Made by a program: the position numbers and the translations under genes. This document shows positions 43,122 to 51,342 of a stretch of 64,000 nt of DNA, one piece after another (within the stretch, counting starts at the first letter, position 1; each line of letters opens with the position of its first letter). Below the pieces are notes generated by a model. That model made no database searches. It was given only the letters and a program-made list of their open reading frames with translations, and had not been told where the DNA came from. This DNA is from an uncultured Candidatus Saccharibacteria bacterium (lineage in GTDB: Bacteria > Patescibacteriota > Saccharimonadia > Saccharimonadales > Saccharimonadaceae): contig CAMVRN010000001.1 of assembly GCA_947169915.1 (NCBI GenBank), positions 89,584 to 153,583 on the forward strand, given 5' to 3'.

Positions 43122-43784
43122 CTAGCTTAATTTGCCACGACGGAGCGTAAGAACCTTGTCGGCTTTCTTTGCGACTTGGCGGGAATGCGTGACAATAATC
43201 ACGATTTTATTGTCTTTATGTGCGAGGTCTCGAAATATTTCAATGATTTTTTCTTCGGTATCCTCGTCTAGGTTGCCTGTCGGCTCGTCCGCCATAATGA
43301 TTGGCGAATTCGAAGCAAGGGCGCGAGCGATTGCGACGCGTTGTTGTTGACCGCCGGAAAGTTTACCAATTAAGCGTTTCCCTTCTTCGGCGGTTATGCC
43401 GACCTTTTCGAGATACTTATTTGGGTCCTCTTTACGATTATCGAAAGCCATAGCGACTTCTACGTTTTCTGCGGCGGTCATATATTTTATGAGGTTGTAG
43501 CTTTGAAAGACTATGTTAACGTATTTGAGGCGGAATTCTTGGCCCGTAATCTGACGGAGGCTTTTTTTGTTGAATTTTACATCTCCTTCTTGAAGTTTAT
43601 CGAGAGCGGAGATAAGACTTAAGAAGGTCGTTTTTCCAGAACCAGATTCGCCAACGATGGCATAAATTTTTCCGGATTCAAACTTGGCGCTGACATCATT
43701 CAGAACCTTCTGTAGGCGGTCGCCGTTTTGGTAACTATAGGAAAGATTTTCTACCGATAGAATATTCTTCTTTGTTTCCTTCAT
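43122..43784 (-). CDS. ABC transporter ATPase of the LolD/MacB class
   Basis: A 220-residue ATPase: Walker A GESGSGKTT (about 43-51), signature LSGGQQQRV, Walker B PIIMADEPTGNLD, H-loop VTHSRQVA. It follows its permease gene by one base and pairs with it to form an MacB-like complex from separate chains, unlike the fused protein at 7307-9943. Confidence 0.93.
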   Translation of the reverse strand: MKETKKNILSVENLSYSYQNGDRLQKVLNDVSAKFESGKIYAIVGESGSGKTTFLSLISALDKLQEGDVKFNKKSLRQITGQEFRLKYVNIVFQSYNLIKYMTAAENVEVAMAFDNRKEDPNKYLEKVGITAEEGKRLIGKLSGGQQQRVAIARALASNSPIIMADEPTGNLDEDTEEKIIEIFRDLAHKDNKIVIIVTHSRQVAKKADKVLTLRRGKLS

Positions 43785-43785
43785 A

Positions 43786-45339
43786 TTATTCCTTTCCTGC
43801 TAAGATTTCTTTAGGTTGGTAGTGCATGATACTAACGGATGGAAGAATGAGTGCGAGAATAATAACAAGATAGCCTGTAGCGAATAGCAGTATATAATCG
43901 ATTGGTTGTGCATTAATGTCGAGTTCGATTTTCTTTCCCTCGCGGCTGGCGTTCACAATATCTTTCATGTTTCCGCCGTCAGGCATGAATGGGAAACTGT
44001 CTGTTCTTGAGCCACGAGAATTGTTGCCACCAGGTCCGTCAGGCATACTACCGCCCATCATCGCACCAGGACGACCAAAATTTTGTTCCGATTGCTGGCT
44101 TGATGACGCGGTCTGGCTTTCCACGATACTTTTTCCGAGTGTGGTGGCGAAAATGGTGCCAGTAACGCTGGCTAAGGCAAAGCCGAGTGTTCCTACTATG
44201 AGGAGTTCGGTAGCGATTTGCCCGATAACATTTTTCTTGCTTGCGCCAAGGGAAGTTAAAACGCCAATTTCGTAACGACGGTCTTTGACATTAATCGAAA
44301 CGATGAGGGTAATGATTACGATTGCAGCAATAATAACGATAATAAGGATTGTGTCAGCAAAGCTTCCGACAGATTCTATAGAACCAGCAAGACTGTCATA
44401 TTCAGATGTATCGACCGCAAACTTCAAATTGTTTTCAAAGAGCTCCGAGAATTCGATATTTGCTTTTTCAACGAACTCATCAGCGTAGTCGGAATTGACC
44501 ATGTAGAACTTCACGTTGCCGACGCTGTAGTTGCCGTTGTTATATTCTTCAGTGTTGAAGAATTTAGCAGCAGTTTCGGTGTTCATATACATCGTATTGG
44601 CATTTGCACGTTCAGAAGAGGTATCATAAATACCGATGACCGTTAAGTAGATGCTTTTTTCTGTATAGATGTTTTTGATTTTGAAGGTATCGCCAACTTT
44701 GAGAGAATTTAGTTCAGCAAATTCATAAGAAATCATTACAGAGTCAATAGAATCTTCGTCGAAGTAGGTACCTTCTTTTATTGTGAGAGTTCCGTCTTCA
44801 ACGCCGTCAACATACGCATAGGCGTTAGTGCCCGTGATGATAATGTCGGAGTCGAGCGTAGAGTCGTCCGAAGAGGAATCCATATTTCCGAACATACCAG
44901 GCGTTCCCGGCATGTTGCCGTTCATCATATTACCGCTCGGTCCTTTGGTTTCCACAGTTTCCATGTTGTAAGAATTGGCCGACACAGTGATTTCGTAAGA
45001 ATAGTCCTTGATATAGTCAGCATATGTCGAGACGATTTCGTTCGCGGTTTCGACGTTGACGCTAGGGCGGCTCATCTCTTTGAACATTTTGCTTGGGTCG
45101 CCACCTTTTTCCATCTCCGATTTTTGATTCTCGCGAATGGTTTCCATATCAGCCTGGAGAGAAACAGTTCCTCCAAGAGTTGATTTCGCATAGTCCATCT
45201 GCGCTGACACAGCGGATTTAACGATGAAGGCCGCAAGGACAAGATTTGCCATCACGAAAAATATCAGCGTTAATAATATGGTTCTTCCGAGCTTGCGCTT
45301 GATGGAAAGCCGGCTCCTTTTTAGCATATTTTTGAACAT
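43786..45339 (-). CDS. FtsX/MacB-type ABC permease
   Basis: A 517-residue permease; start at 45339 by AGAAAGG, with 11 upstream in-frame codons rejected. Helix 1 near residues 17-40, an outer MacB-PCD domain (about 45-315), then helices around 325, 375 and 475-500, with the cytoplasmic motif DRRYEIGVLTSLGASKKNVI. Two low-complexity Met/Gly/Pro-rich loops (near MMNGNMPGTPGMFGNM and FGRPGAMMGGSMPDG) are unusual. Export of peptides or signalling across the membrane is likely; substrate unknown. Confidence 0.9.
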   Translation of the reverse strand: MFKNMLKRSRLSIKRKLGRTILLTLIFFVMANLVLAAFIVKSAVSAQMDYAKSTLGGTVSLQADMETIRENQKSEMEKGGDPSKMFKEMSRPSVNVETANEIVSTYADYIKDYSYEITVSANSYNMETVETKGPSGNMMNGNMPGTPGMFGNMDSSSDDSTLDSDIIITGTNAYAYVDGVEDGTLTIKEGTYFDEDSIDSVMISYEFAELNSLKVGDTFKIKNIYTEKSIYLTVIGIYDTSSERANANTMYMNTETAAKFFNTEEYNNGNYSVGNVKFYMVNSDYADEFVEKANIEFSELFENNLKFAVDTSEYDSLAGSIESVGSFADTILIIVIIAAIVIITLIVSINVKDRRYEIGVLTSLGASKKNVIGQIATELLIVGTLGFALASVTGTIFATTLGKSIVESQTASSSQQSEQNFGRPGAMMGGSMPDGPGGNNSRGSRTDSFPFMPDGGNMKDIVNASREGKKIELDINAQPIDYILLFATGYLVIILALILPSVSIMHYQPKEILAGKE

Positions 45340-45361
45340 AAAATACCTTTCTTGGTACAAA

Positions 45362-45367
45362 ATTATA
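45362..45367 (-). promoter_or_regulatory. -10 box of the two-gene ABC operon
   Basis: TATAAT on the minus strand, 22 bases before the ATG at 45339. Confidence 0.6.
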
Positions 45368-45413
45368 ATCAAAAATACTTAAATAGAAGTTAAAAAATTT
45401 TATGCTTTTAGGT

Positions 45414-46619
45414 CTAGATGTTGACGAATGTTTTTACGAGTTTGTCGCTTTCGCGTTTGACGTGAGCGGTGTATTTCTTGGCGTGTTTGAACCCGTTTTT
45501 AACCTCGTTAAGGACTTTTCTGCGGTCGGAGGTTGCGCCTGGGAGGGTTTCAATAAATTCAACGACGGCGTCTTTGATGCCTTCTAGAACTTCGAGTTGG
45601 TCAGGTTTTTCTGCAAGGTTGCACATATCGTAGTAGGCGTTCAAAATTCCTTTGACGTTTTCACCTTTTTTAATTTCTGCTTTAATTGCACCGGAAACTT
45701 CTGTAATTTCTTTTAAATCCGCGGCGCTTGAGCGGAAGCTGCAGACAAAATGTTTCTTGTCGATTTCTGGAATGCGTTCTGGAAGGTCGGAAAGACATTT
45801 AAGCCAGTTGATTGAATCTTCAAGAATCTTTGAGTCGTCATTTGCTTCGAAGTTAATCTTGTCACTGTTCAATAGTGCCCAAGCAGTTCCGACGCGTGGC
45901 CAGAAGATTGAGAAGACTTCATCCCTAAACCATTTTTGTGCTTTTTCGGTTTCTGGAACAGCGTGCCAGATGATATTCAAAACGTCACCCGCAGTCCAGA
46001 AGGTGTGATAGTTGTGAGTAGTTGAGAGGATGTATTTGACGACTGGAAGAAGTTCATCATAGTTGCTTAGTTCGTCGTTCGCACCAAGGAAGAAGTCGAT
46101 TTGTCTGTCGGTTAATTCATCTTTCATGATTTTGTCGTAGACTACGCGATTGGCTTTTTCGTCGAAGACGAGCCAAGCTGGGTATTCAAAGAGACTGTCA
46201 AAAATCTTTAAATCGTCTTTTGTAACGATACGTTTTTCTTGAGTCATGATGAGTGAATCGATTGGTGCGTGGAATTCTTTTTTGAGAAGTTCTGGAAGAG
46301 TTTGACGACCTTCGCCCTCGTTCGCTTCGCTAAATAAAGTGTTTAACAGTGCAACAATTTCGGATTTTTTGAGATGCTCGATAATGTATTTAATGCGGTA
46401 AAGCATGATTGCAAAGTCGGCATTCTTTTGTTGTTGTTCGGAAATCGCCCAAACATCACGTTGTTTGAAACGAATGAAAATTTCTGCATCTTGCCAAATA
46501 GCTGGCGTGATGTCCGGCCTAATATCAAAGATTACATAAGCAATCAAAGATTGTGCGAGATATTCTTGGTCGTAGTTCTCGAAGAAACGTTTGAAGTATT
46601 CTGGAATGGTCGGTATCAC
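45414..46619 (-). CDS. Unknown soluble helical protein
   Basis: A 401-residue protein starting at GTG 46619, which overlaps the PAP2 gene stop (GTGA) and has GGAGG upstream, so it is co-translated with it. The sequence is aromatic and acidic, mostly helical, with no signal peptide, membrane helix or catalytic motif I recognise (it opens MIPTIPEYFKRFFENYDQEY and ends KRESDKLVKTFVNI). Charged helices at the C-terminus could form a coiled coil. Function unknown; the coupling to a lipid phosphatase is the only clue. Confidence 0.8.
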   Translation of the reverse strand: MIPTIPEYFKRFFENYDQEYLAQSLIAYVIFDIRPDITPAIWQDAEIFIRFKQRDVWAISEQQQKNADFAIMLYRIKYIIEHLKKSEIVALLNTLFSEANEGEGRQTLPELLKKEFHAPIDSLIMTQEKRIVTKDDLKIFDSLFEYPAWLVFDEKANRVVYDKIMKDELTDRQIDFFLGANDELSNYDELLPVVKYILSTTHNYHTFWTAGDVLNIIWHAVPETEKAQKWFRDEVFSIFWPRVGTAWALLNSDKINFEANDDSKILEDSINWLKCLSDLPERIPEIDKKHFVCSFRSSAADLKEITEVSGAIKAEIKKGENVKGILNAYYDMCNLAEKPDQLEVLEGIKDAVVEFIETLPGATSDRRKVLNEVKNGFKHAKKYTAHVKRESDKLVKTFVNI

Positions 46620-47332
46620 TTTTCCTCCTTTTCTTTAATTGGTTTTTTCGTTGATAAGGCATAACCTAGAGCAGCGAGAAGTGTAGCGCCGATAAATATC
46701 CCGCCCATGATATCTGTAAACCAGTGGACGCCGGAAAGCAAGCGGCCACCAACAGTAACAATCATGAGAAGAGCAAGGAAAATATTTACGAGTCTAGCAT
46801 GTTTTAGCTCGAGGAAGTTTTTAGTAAGCATCATCGCGCTACCGCAGAGGGTTATAGCAAATAGTGTATGCGATGACGGGAAGGAAGGTTCGAGAACTCC
46901 ATCCATCAAGACTGGACGGTAATTAACAATAAAGACTTTTTCGAAAACTGCATAGACAGCGGCAACTGCGAGATAAAAGACAATGAGAAGTTTTAACTCG
47001 CGGTCAATTTTTCCGAGACTCTTTCGCTTGAAGAGTTGGACAAAACCAGTGATGAAGAAGAATGCGACTGGAAGGAAGAGCATGTAGCCAGAAATCTTGG
47101 TGATTTTGTACCACATGTCATTGATGCCAAGTTCGTTATACGAGAAGTAGTTACGTACGGTTTCGTTGAGGAAGCCAAGACCGACGCTTGAGTTTTCTGG
47201 GCCGATTGGGCGAACGCCAATGTTTTTGACGATGAGCGTGAAGATGGTCGCGAGAAGCGCAAAAAGTCCGAGCGCGATTAATAGTTTTTTAGAGGCGTTT
47301 TTGTTTGCGGTAGTAGTTTCCAATTCTTTCAT
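46616..47332 (-). CDS. PAP2-family membrane phosphatase
   Basis: A 238-residue protein with six helices and the acid-phosphatase triad: K-x6-RP (KVFIVNYRP), PSSHT, and R-x5-H-x3-D (GRLLSGVHWFTDIMGG). Such enzymes remove phosphate from undecaprenyl pyrophosphate, phosphatidate or related lipids at the membrane surface. The start lies six bases after TACAAT (leaderless). It overlaps the next gene by four bases. Confidence 0.92.
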   Translation of the reverse strand: MKELETTTANKNASKKLLIALGLFALLATIFTLIVKNIGVRPIGPENSSVGLGFLNETVRNYFSYNELGINDMWYKITKISGYMLFLPVAFFFITGFVQLFKRKSLGKIDRELKLLIVFYLAVAAVYAVFEKVFIVNYRPVLMDGVLEPSFPSSHTLFAITLCGSAMMLTKNFLELKHARLVNIFLALLMIVTVGGRLLSGVHWFTDIMGGIFIGATLLAALGYALSTKKPIKEKEEK

Positions 47333-47338
47333 ATATCT

Positions 47339-47344
47339 ATTGTA
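47339..47344 (-). promoter_or_regulatory. -10 box of the PAP2 gene, leaderless
   Basis: TACAAT six bases before the ATG at 47332. Confidence 0.5.
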
Positions 47345-47367
47345 TCATTTTTTACCACTGGCCGTGA

Positions 47368-47373
47368 TATAAT
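47368..47373 (+). promoter_or_regulatory. -10 box of the acetyltransferase gene
   Basis: TATAAT 21 bases before the ATG at 47395, followed by AAGGAGG. Confidence 0.65.
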
Positions 47374-47394
47374 GGTAGTAATCAAGGAGGTTTA

Positions 47395-47982
47395 ATGGAA
47401 AGATTTAAGTTGGAATTCCCAACAAAAGCTCGCGAAGCAGATGCTATGGATTTTTTGCGCGAGTTTATTGAAGTTAATACTGTGATTCATGGTTCTGGTG
47501 GTTTTGATTTATATATGGATGATTACGATGGATGGCTAGAGCGACTCGAAGAAGACCGTACTCGCACTCCAACCGAAAACCGTGTTCCGGCAGAAACTTA
47601 TTTTCTAATTCGCGAATCTGACGACAAGATTGTCGGTATTATTAACATCCGCCTGGTACTCAATCACGCACTCTGGAACTTTGGCGGAAACATTGGTTAC
47701 AGTATTCGTCCGAGCGAAAGAAAGAAAGGCTATAACAAAATCAATCTCTTCCTCGGTCTTTGCGTTTGCAAGAATCGCGGAATGGAAGCGGTTTTGATTG
47801 ATTGCGAAAAGCGAAATCTTCCGGCCGCACGCAGCGTTCAGGCTCTCGGCGGAAAACTCCTCTATGAATATTTGGATGAAGAACTTGGGTTTGAGATTCA
47901 AAACTACGTAATTGATGTTCGCCATGCTCTAGATACTTATGGCGAAAAGTATTCAGAAATGATGTTTGAATACCCAGAGTAA
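47395..47982 (+). CDS. GNAT-family N-acetyltransferase
   Basis: A 195-residue acetyltransferase. The acetyl-CoA motif is NIGYSIRPSERKKGYNKINLFLGLCVCKNRGMEAVLIDCE, followed by NLPAARSVQALGGKLLYEY, typical of GNAT enzymes that modify small molecules or protein N-termini. A strong AAGGAGG site precedes the ATG. Substrate unknown. Confidence 0.92.
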   Translation: MERFKLEFPTKAREADAMDFLREFIEVNTVIHGSGGFDLYMDDYDGWLERLEEDRTRTPTENRVPAETYFLIRESDDKIVGIINIRLVLNHALWNFGGNIGYSIRPSERKKGYNKINLFLGLCVCKNRGMEAVLIDCEKRNLPAARSVQALGGKLLYEYLDEELGFEIQNYVIDVRHALDTYGEKYSEMMFEYPE

Positions 47983-47987
47983 GATGA

Positions 47988-48017
47988 GAAAACCGCCCGG
48001 AGGGGCGGTTTTTTTAT
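47988..48017. terminator. Bidirectional terminator
   Basis: ACCGCCC-GGA-GGGGCGGT with A and T flanks between convergent genes. Confidence 0.85.
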
Positions 48018-48631
48018 TTAATCTGAATCCAAAGATATTTGCGCAAATCGACAGGGCCGCAAAAGTATTTCTTGTCGCGATAAGTTGAAACAATCACGCT
48101 CGTTGAACAGGCACCGTCAGAATCGTTCGGTTTTTCGAACCAGACCACTTCGCCGAATTCGCTCAGGCTGTGTTGCTCGATGCCGACATAACGATGACCT
48201 TTCCAGGGAATAGCGACGATAGTGTCATAACCTGCTTCGGCCAGAAAATCTTGCCAGTGTTTAGCATCGAATCGTCTATGAGACTTGCGCTGAGGCCAAT
48301 GACCGGTTGATTCGTAAATCTTCCAGGCACAGTAGCTAGTCGGGTGCTTGATAACAAAATTGCTCTGGTCAGTGATAAGCGTGTAGCTTCCAATCGTGTC
48401 GTCTTCTTCCCAGTCGGCAAATTTGTCGTCACAATAGGGCCACGGATAGGTATCGAAGTAGTAATAGGTGTCTTGATACTGTTTCGTCCTTTGTTGTGCG
48501 ATAGACGATTTCCAGTATCTGCGGGCCGCGTGGCGGTAAAGTTTGCGATATATCCGCCTGAGTGGCGCACATTTGTTCCATTTATCACAGGACATTTTTG
48601 CCCAGTGATTAACTGCGTAGAGTCTATCCAT
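48014..48631 (-). CDS. Unknown aromatic-rich protein
   Basis: A 205-residue protein with unusual Tyr/Trp content (YQDTYYYFDTYPWPYCDDKF) and a middle segment resembling a papain-like fold (STGHWPQRKSHRRFDAKHW; then IPWKGHRYVGIEQHSLSEFGEVVWFEKPN). Six Cys are present. No signal peptide. The start has GAGGGAGGG, a strong SD like that of the first two genes of the window. I do not recognise a family. Confidence 0.7.
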   Translation of the reverse strand: MDRLYAVNHWAKMSCDKWNKCAPLRRIYRKLYRHAARRYWKSSIAQQRTKQYQDTYYYFDTYPWPYCDDKFADWEEDDTIGSYTLITDQSNFVIKHPTSYCAWKIYESTGHWPQRKSHRRFDAKHWQDFLAEAGYDTIVAIPWKGHRYVGIEQHSLSEFGEVVWFEKPNDSDGACSTSVIVSTYRDKKYFCGPVDLRKYLWIQIK

Positions 48632-48686
48632 AATTCATCCCTCCCTCTATTCGTTCGGACTCAGATTATTAAAGAACTATGTATAT

Positions 48687-48692
48687 ATTATA
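48687..48692 (-). promoter_or_regulatory. -10 box
   Basis: TATAAT on the minus strand, 55 bases before the ATG at 48631. Confidence 0.5.
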
Positions 48693-48749
48693 CCATTTTT
48701 ATTCAATAATGTAAAATAGATTATGTTTAACAGAGGTAATAAAAATAAG

Positions 48750-48765
48750 ACGCTATATTTAGTGT
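48750..48765. promoter_or_regulatory. NrdR-box-like site 1
   Basis: On the reverse strand ACACTAAATATAGCGT, 14 of 16 positions of the known NrdR consensus ACACwATATATwGTGT. It lies just upstream of the -35. Confidence 0.65.
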
Positions 48766-48775
48766 ATTTTGGGTA

Positions 48776-48805
48776 TTGACAGACACTATATATAGCGCGT
48801 ATAAT
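48776..48805 (+). promoter_or_regulatory. Promoter of the NrdD-like gene
   Basis: Perfect TTGACA, 18-base spacer, perfect TATAAT. Confidence 0.88.
48783..48798. promoter_or_regulatory. NrdR-box-like site 2
   Basis: ACACTATATATAGCGC, 14 of 16 to the NrdR consensus, inside the promoter spacer. Centres of the two boxes are 33 bp apart, about three helical turns, as is usual for NrdR pairs. Confidence 0.7.
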
Positions 48806-48858
48806 CATAAGCAGAATCGATTTGAAATAAATAACTAACCCAAAATAGGAGAGATTTT

Positions 48859-49302
48859 ATGAAAAATATTGTTTATTTTGAGCCTTCAGATACTGTCAAA
48901 TTTGACATCGAACGCTACGAAAACTCACTAAATAAATATGCAAAAGTACCACGCGGAGCAATCGAAGAGGCGGTGAAACAGCTCGACGAATACGAAACAC
49001 TACATGTTAGTCGTTTGGTTTCTACGGGCGTTGGACTTATCGAGCAATTCAGCGATGAAGACTCTGCTCGCAAATATTACGACGACCATAGCAAATACTT
49101 TGGCGAAAAGTTTGAAAGACTTCGCCGAATCACAGGGTATCTTGTTGGTACTTTGGACCGCTGGAACGACGGAAAGAGAGCTGAGGAAAGTCAACGCGTA
49201 AAACATTCTGTGAATTCCTGCGTCGACGACCTCGTCCGCAATGCGAAACTTCAAGACCAAATGCTTGCCTATAATGCGGCTTACGCTGGAAAAACTGAAT
49301 AA
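48859..49302 (+). CDS. Small protein with NrdD-like segment, NrdR-controlled
   Basis: A 147-residue soluble protein. Residues about 85-115 (FERLRRITGYLVGTLDRWND, then GKRAEESQRVKH) resemble the C-terminal part of anaerobic ribonucleotide reductases just before the glycyl-radical site, but the radical motif and catalytic cysteines are absent. The N-terminus (VKFDIERYENSLNKYAKVPRGAI) could be a short regulatory domain. Two NrdR-like operators bracket the -35, which independently links it to ribonucleotide reduction. SD AGGAG. Possibly an accessory or regulatory part of an NrdD system; a remnant is less likely because its control region is intact. Confidence 0.7.
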   Translation: MKNIVYFEPSDTVKFDIERYENSLNKYAKVPRGAIEEAVKQLDEYETLHVSRLVSTGVGLIEQFSDEDSARKYYDDHSKYFGEKFERLRRITGYLVGTLDRWNDGKRAEESQRVKHSVNSCVDDLVRNAKLQDQMLAYNAAYAGKTE

Positions 49303-49326
49303 CGCCCCAAGATTTTGGCTAAAATG

Positions 49327-49351
49327 TAATCCCCCGGAAGGGGGATTTTTA
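49327..49351. terminator. Bidirectional terminator
   Basis: AATCCCCC-GGAA-GGGGGATT followed by TTT, between convergent genes. Confidence 0.85.
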
Positions 49352-50470
49352 TAGGGCGTCTAGGAGATATCCGGCAAGAATAATTGTTCCGAGGCTGAAG
49401 ATAATCGCTACGACGTTTTTTAGATGTAGCCATTTCTCTGAGTTTAAGTTAGCGATAAATTCGCGGATGAGGGCACTATTGTGATAATACCATGGGGATT
49501 TACTACCAATACCCTCGACATCCGTAAAACCTGCTTGGGCAGCAATCACTCCAGCTCTGAATACATGGTAGGCTGAGGTTGCGAATGCAACGTGGTCGGT
49601 GGTTTTAATTTTCTTCTTCGAAAAGCGAAAGTTTTCTAAGGTAGTTTTCGACTCGTCCTCGGCGATAATCAGACTTTCCGGAACGTGTTTTTCTAGAAGA
49701 TAATTCTTCATCGAAGTCGCCTCGGCAATTGGTTCGTCTAGCCCTTTTCCGCCCGAAGGAACAAAAACTAGTTCCCTCTTCGTCTCCTTCTTTTGAAGTT
49801 TGGCAAATTCGCGAGCGCGGTCGATGCGCCCGCGAAGAAGTCCTGCTGGTTTACCATCTTCTCGGACATGGCAACCAAGAATAATCATATAATCCTTATC
49901 GAAAGTCGGAATATGACGGCGAGCTTTGATTGAGACGTAAAAAGTAGCAAAGAGGAGACACTCGAAATAGCTGACAAGAATCGCAAAAAGACTTTCTATC
50001 CAGAGCGAGAAACAGTAACCTTCATAAGAATGGACGTTCATAAAATGGTCGAGAACATCGTACGAAAAGAATACTGCGGAACTACCAATAAGAAGCACGA
50101 TGCAAAGGAGAAATCCAAGAAGATTCGGGAGACTTTTCCCCTCTTTTTTCAAAAGAACCGTGTTTGAAATAATGGCATATATGAAGAAGAATGGAAGAAC
50201 TAGAAGCGTGTTAACGTTCGCAAAACTCGTGAATGAACTAATGATGAAGCCGAGGACATGGTACAACTCAAAAGGAATGTCTGGTTGCCAAGTTAAAACG
50301 GAAATAAGGTTGGAAAGAAAACACACTGAAAAGAAAATTATACTAGCAACAAGAGAGATGTTTTTATAAGAATACATCGTTCGACGAGCACTTCTTCTGA
50401 GCGCGCGAACGCTGATTGCAATCAAAACTAATTGTAAGACGATAAATGCAATTTCGATTGCTAGATACAT
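49349..50470 (-). CDS. YdcF/SanA-type DUF218 membrane protein
   Basis: A 373-residue protein with five or six N-terminal helices and a DUF218 domain: MIILGCHVREDGKPAGLLRGRIDRA, VFVPSGGKGLDEPIAEA, IIAEDESKTTLENFRFSK and FATSAYHVFRAGVIA. Relatives take part in envelope polymer or peptidoglycan steps. A last helix ends the chain. TATAAT six bases before the ATG implies a leaderless mRNA. Confidence 0.9.
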   Translation of the reverse strand: MYLAIEIAFIVLQLVLIAISVRALRRSARRTMYSYKNISLVASIIFFSVCFLSNLISVLTWQPDIPFELYHVLGFIISSFTSFANVNTLLVLPFFFIYAIISNTVLLKKEGKSLPNLLGFLLCIVLLIGSSAVFFSYDVLDHFMNVHSYEGYCFSLWIESLFAILVSYFECLLFATFYVSIKARRHIPTFDKDYMIILGCHVREDGKPAGLLRGRIDRAREFAKLQKKETKRELVFVPSGGKGLDEPIAEATSMKNYLLEKHVPESLIIAEDESKTTLENFRFSKKKIKTTDHVAFATSAYHVFRAGVIAAQAGFTDVEGIGSKSPWYYHNSALIREFIANLNSEKWLHLKNVVAIIFSLGTIILAGYLLDAL

Positions 50471-50476
50471 ATATAT

Positions 50477-50482
50477 ATTATA
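50477..50482 (-). promoter_or_regulatory. -10 box of the DUF218 gene, leaderless
   Basis: TATAAT six bases before the ATG at 50470, overlapping the folD stop region. Confidence 0.6.
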
Positions 50483-51286
50483 CTATTTTTGGTTTTGAGA
50501 TGCGAAAATAACATTCTCGAAGAGAACAGAGACGGTAAGTGGCCCGACGCCTCCGAGTTTTGGGGTGATGGCGAGAATGTCGTCGCGAGAGCGAACCTCT
50601 TCATCGACATCGCCCATGAGTACACCTTTTTCTGAAGCAGTGCCAGCGTCAACTACCACGGCGCCAGATTTAACTTGCTCGGATTTTATAAGGTGAGGAA
50701 CACCGGTTGCAGAAATGATGATGTCGAAGTTTTTTAGCTCATCGAGGTTCGAGCCACGATGGAAGAGCTCAACATTGAGGCTTGAATTAGTGAACATGCG
50801 AAAAAGTGGGGCGCCTACTAGGCGTCCGCGCCCAACAAGAGCGATTTTTTTGTCATCGAGCGTAATGTCGTAGCCAGCAAGGAGCCAGTTGATGGCGGTA
50901 GCGGTAGCGGAGTCAAACTTCCCTTTTCCGGAAAGACCATCAACATCTTTTTCTGGAGTGATAAGCGAAACGACTTCGTCGGTCGCATCTTTATCGATTA
51001 ACGGCAACTGAACAATCATGCCAGAAATCGAAGCGTCGACATTCGCTTCCTTGATTTTGTTTTTTAGCTCATCAAGGTTTTTTGCAAAGAAATCAACAAC
51101 TTCGACGCCAATATCCTCGCCGTATTGTTGTTTTAGAGTAACGTATTTTGTGATGACTGGGTTATCGCTGTCGCGTAAAATGAGGAGTTTTGGAAAAATC
51201 TTGCGCCCACGAAGAGAGCGCACAAGATGCGCTTGTCGTTCTTTGACAAAACCCGCGAGTTCACGGCCAGATAATTCCTTTACCAT
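50483..51286 (-). CDS. folD: Methylenetetrahydrofolate dehydrogenase/cyclohydrolase
   Basis: Bifunctional one-carbon enzyme. The 267-residue protein has the catalytic Lys motif YVTLKQQYGEDIGVEV, GMIVQLPLIDKDATDEVV with PEKDVDGLS, and the dinucleotide site ALVGRGRLVGAPLFRMF. Slightly shorter than the usual 280-300. TAAAAT eight bases before the ATG. It is the only clear cofactor-metabolism gene in the window, which fits a reduced metabolism. Confidence 0.94.
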   Translation of the reverse strand: MVKELSGRELAGFVKERQAHLVRSLRGRKIFPKLLILRDSDNPVITKYVTLKQQYGEDIGVEVVDFFAKNLDELKNKIKEANVDASISGMIVQLPLIDKDATDEVVSLITPEKDVDGLSGKGKFDSATATAINWLLAGYDITLDDKKIALVGRGRLVGAPLFRMFTNSSLNVELFHRGSNLDELKNFDIIISATGVPHLIKSEQVKSGAVVVDAGTASEKGVLMGDVDEEVRSRDDILAITPKLGGVGPLTVSVLFENVIFASQNQK

Positions 51287-51294
51287 GTTAAAAT

Positions 51295-51300
51295 ATTTTA
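51295..51300 (-). promoter_or_regulatory. folD -10 box
   Basis: TAAAAT eight bases before the ATG at 51286. Confidence 0.5.
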
Positions 51301-51330
51301 TAAGATTTTTAAGATAAAATCAAGGAGTGG

Positions 51331-51336
51331 TATAAT
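51331..51336 (+). promoter_or_regulatory. -10 box, leaderless
   Basis: TATAAT six bases before the ATG at 51343. Confidence 0.6.
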
Positions 51337-51342
51337 TGAAGC

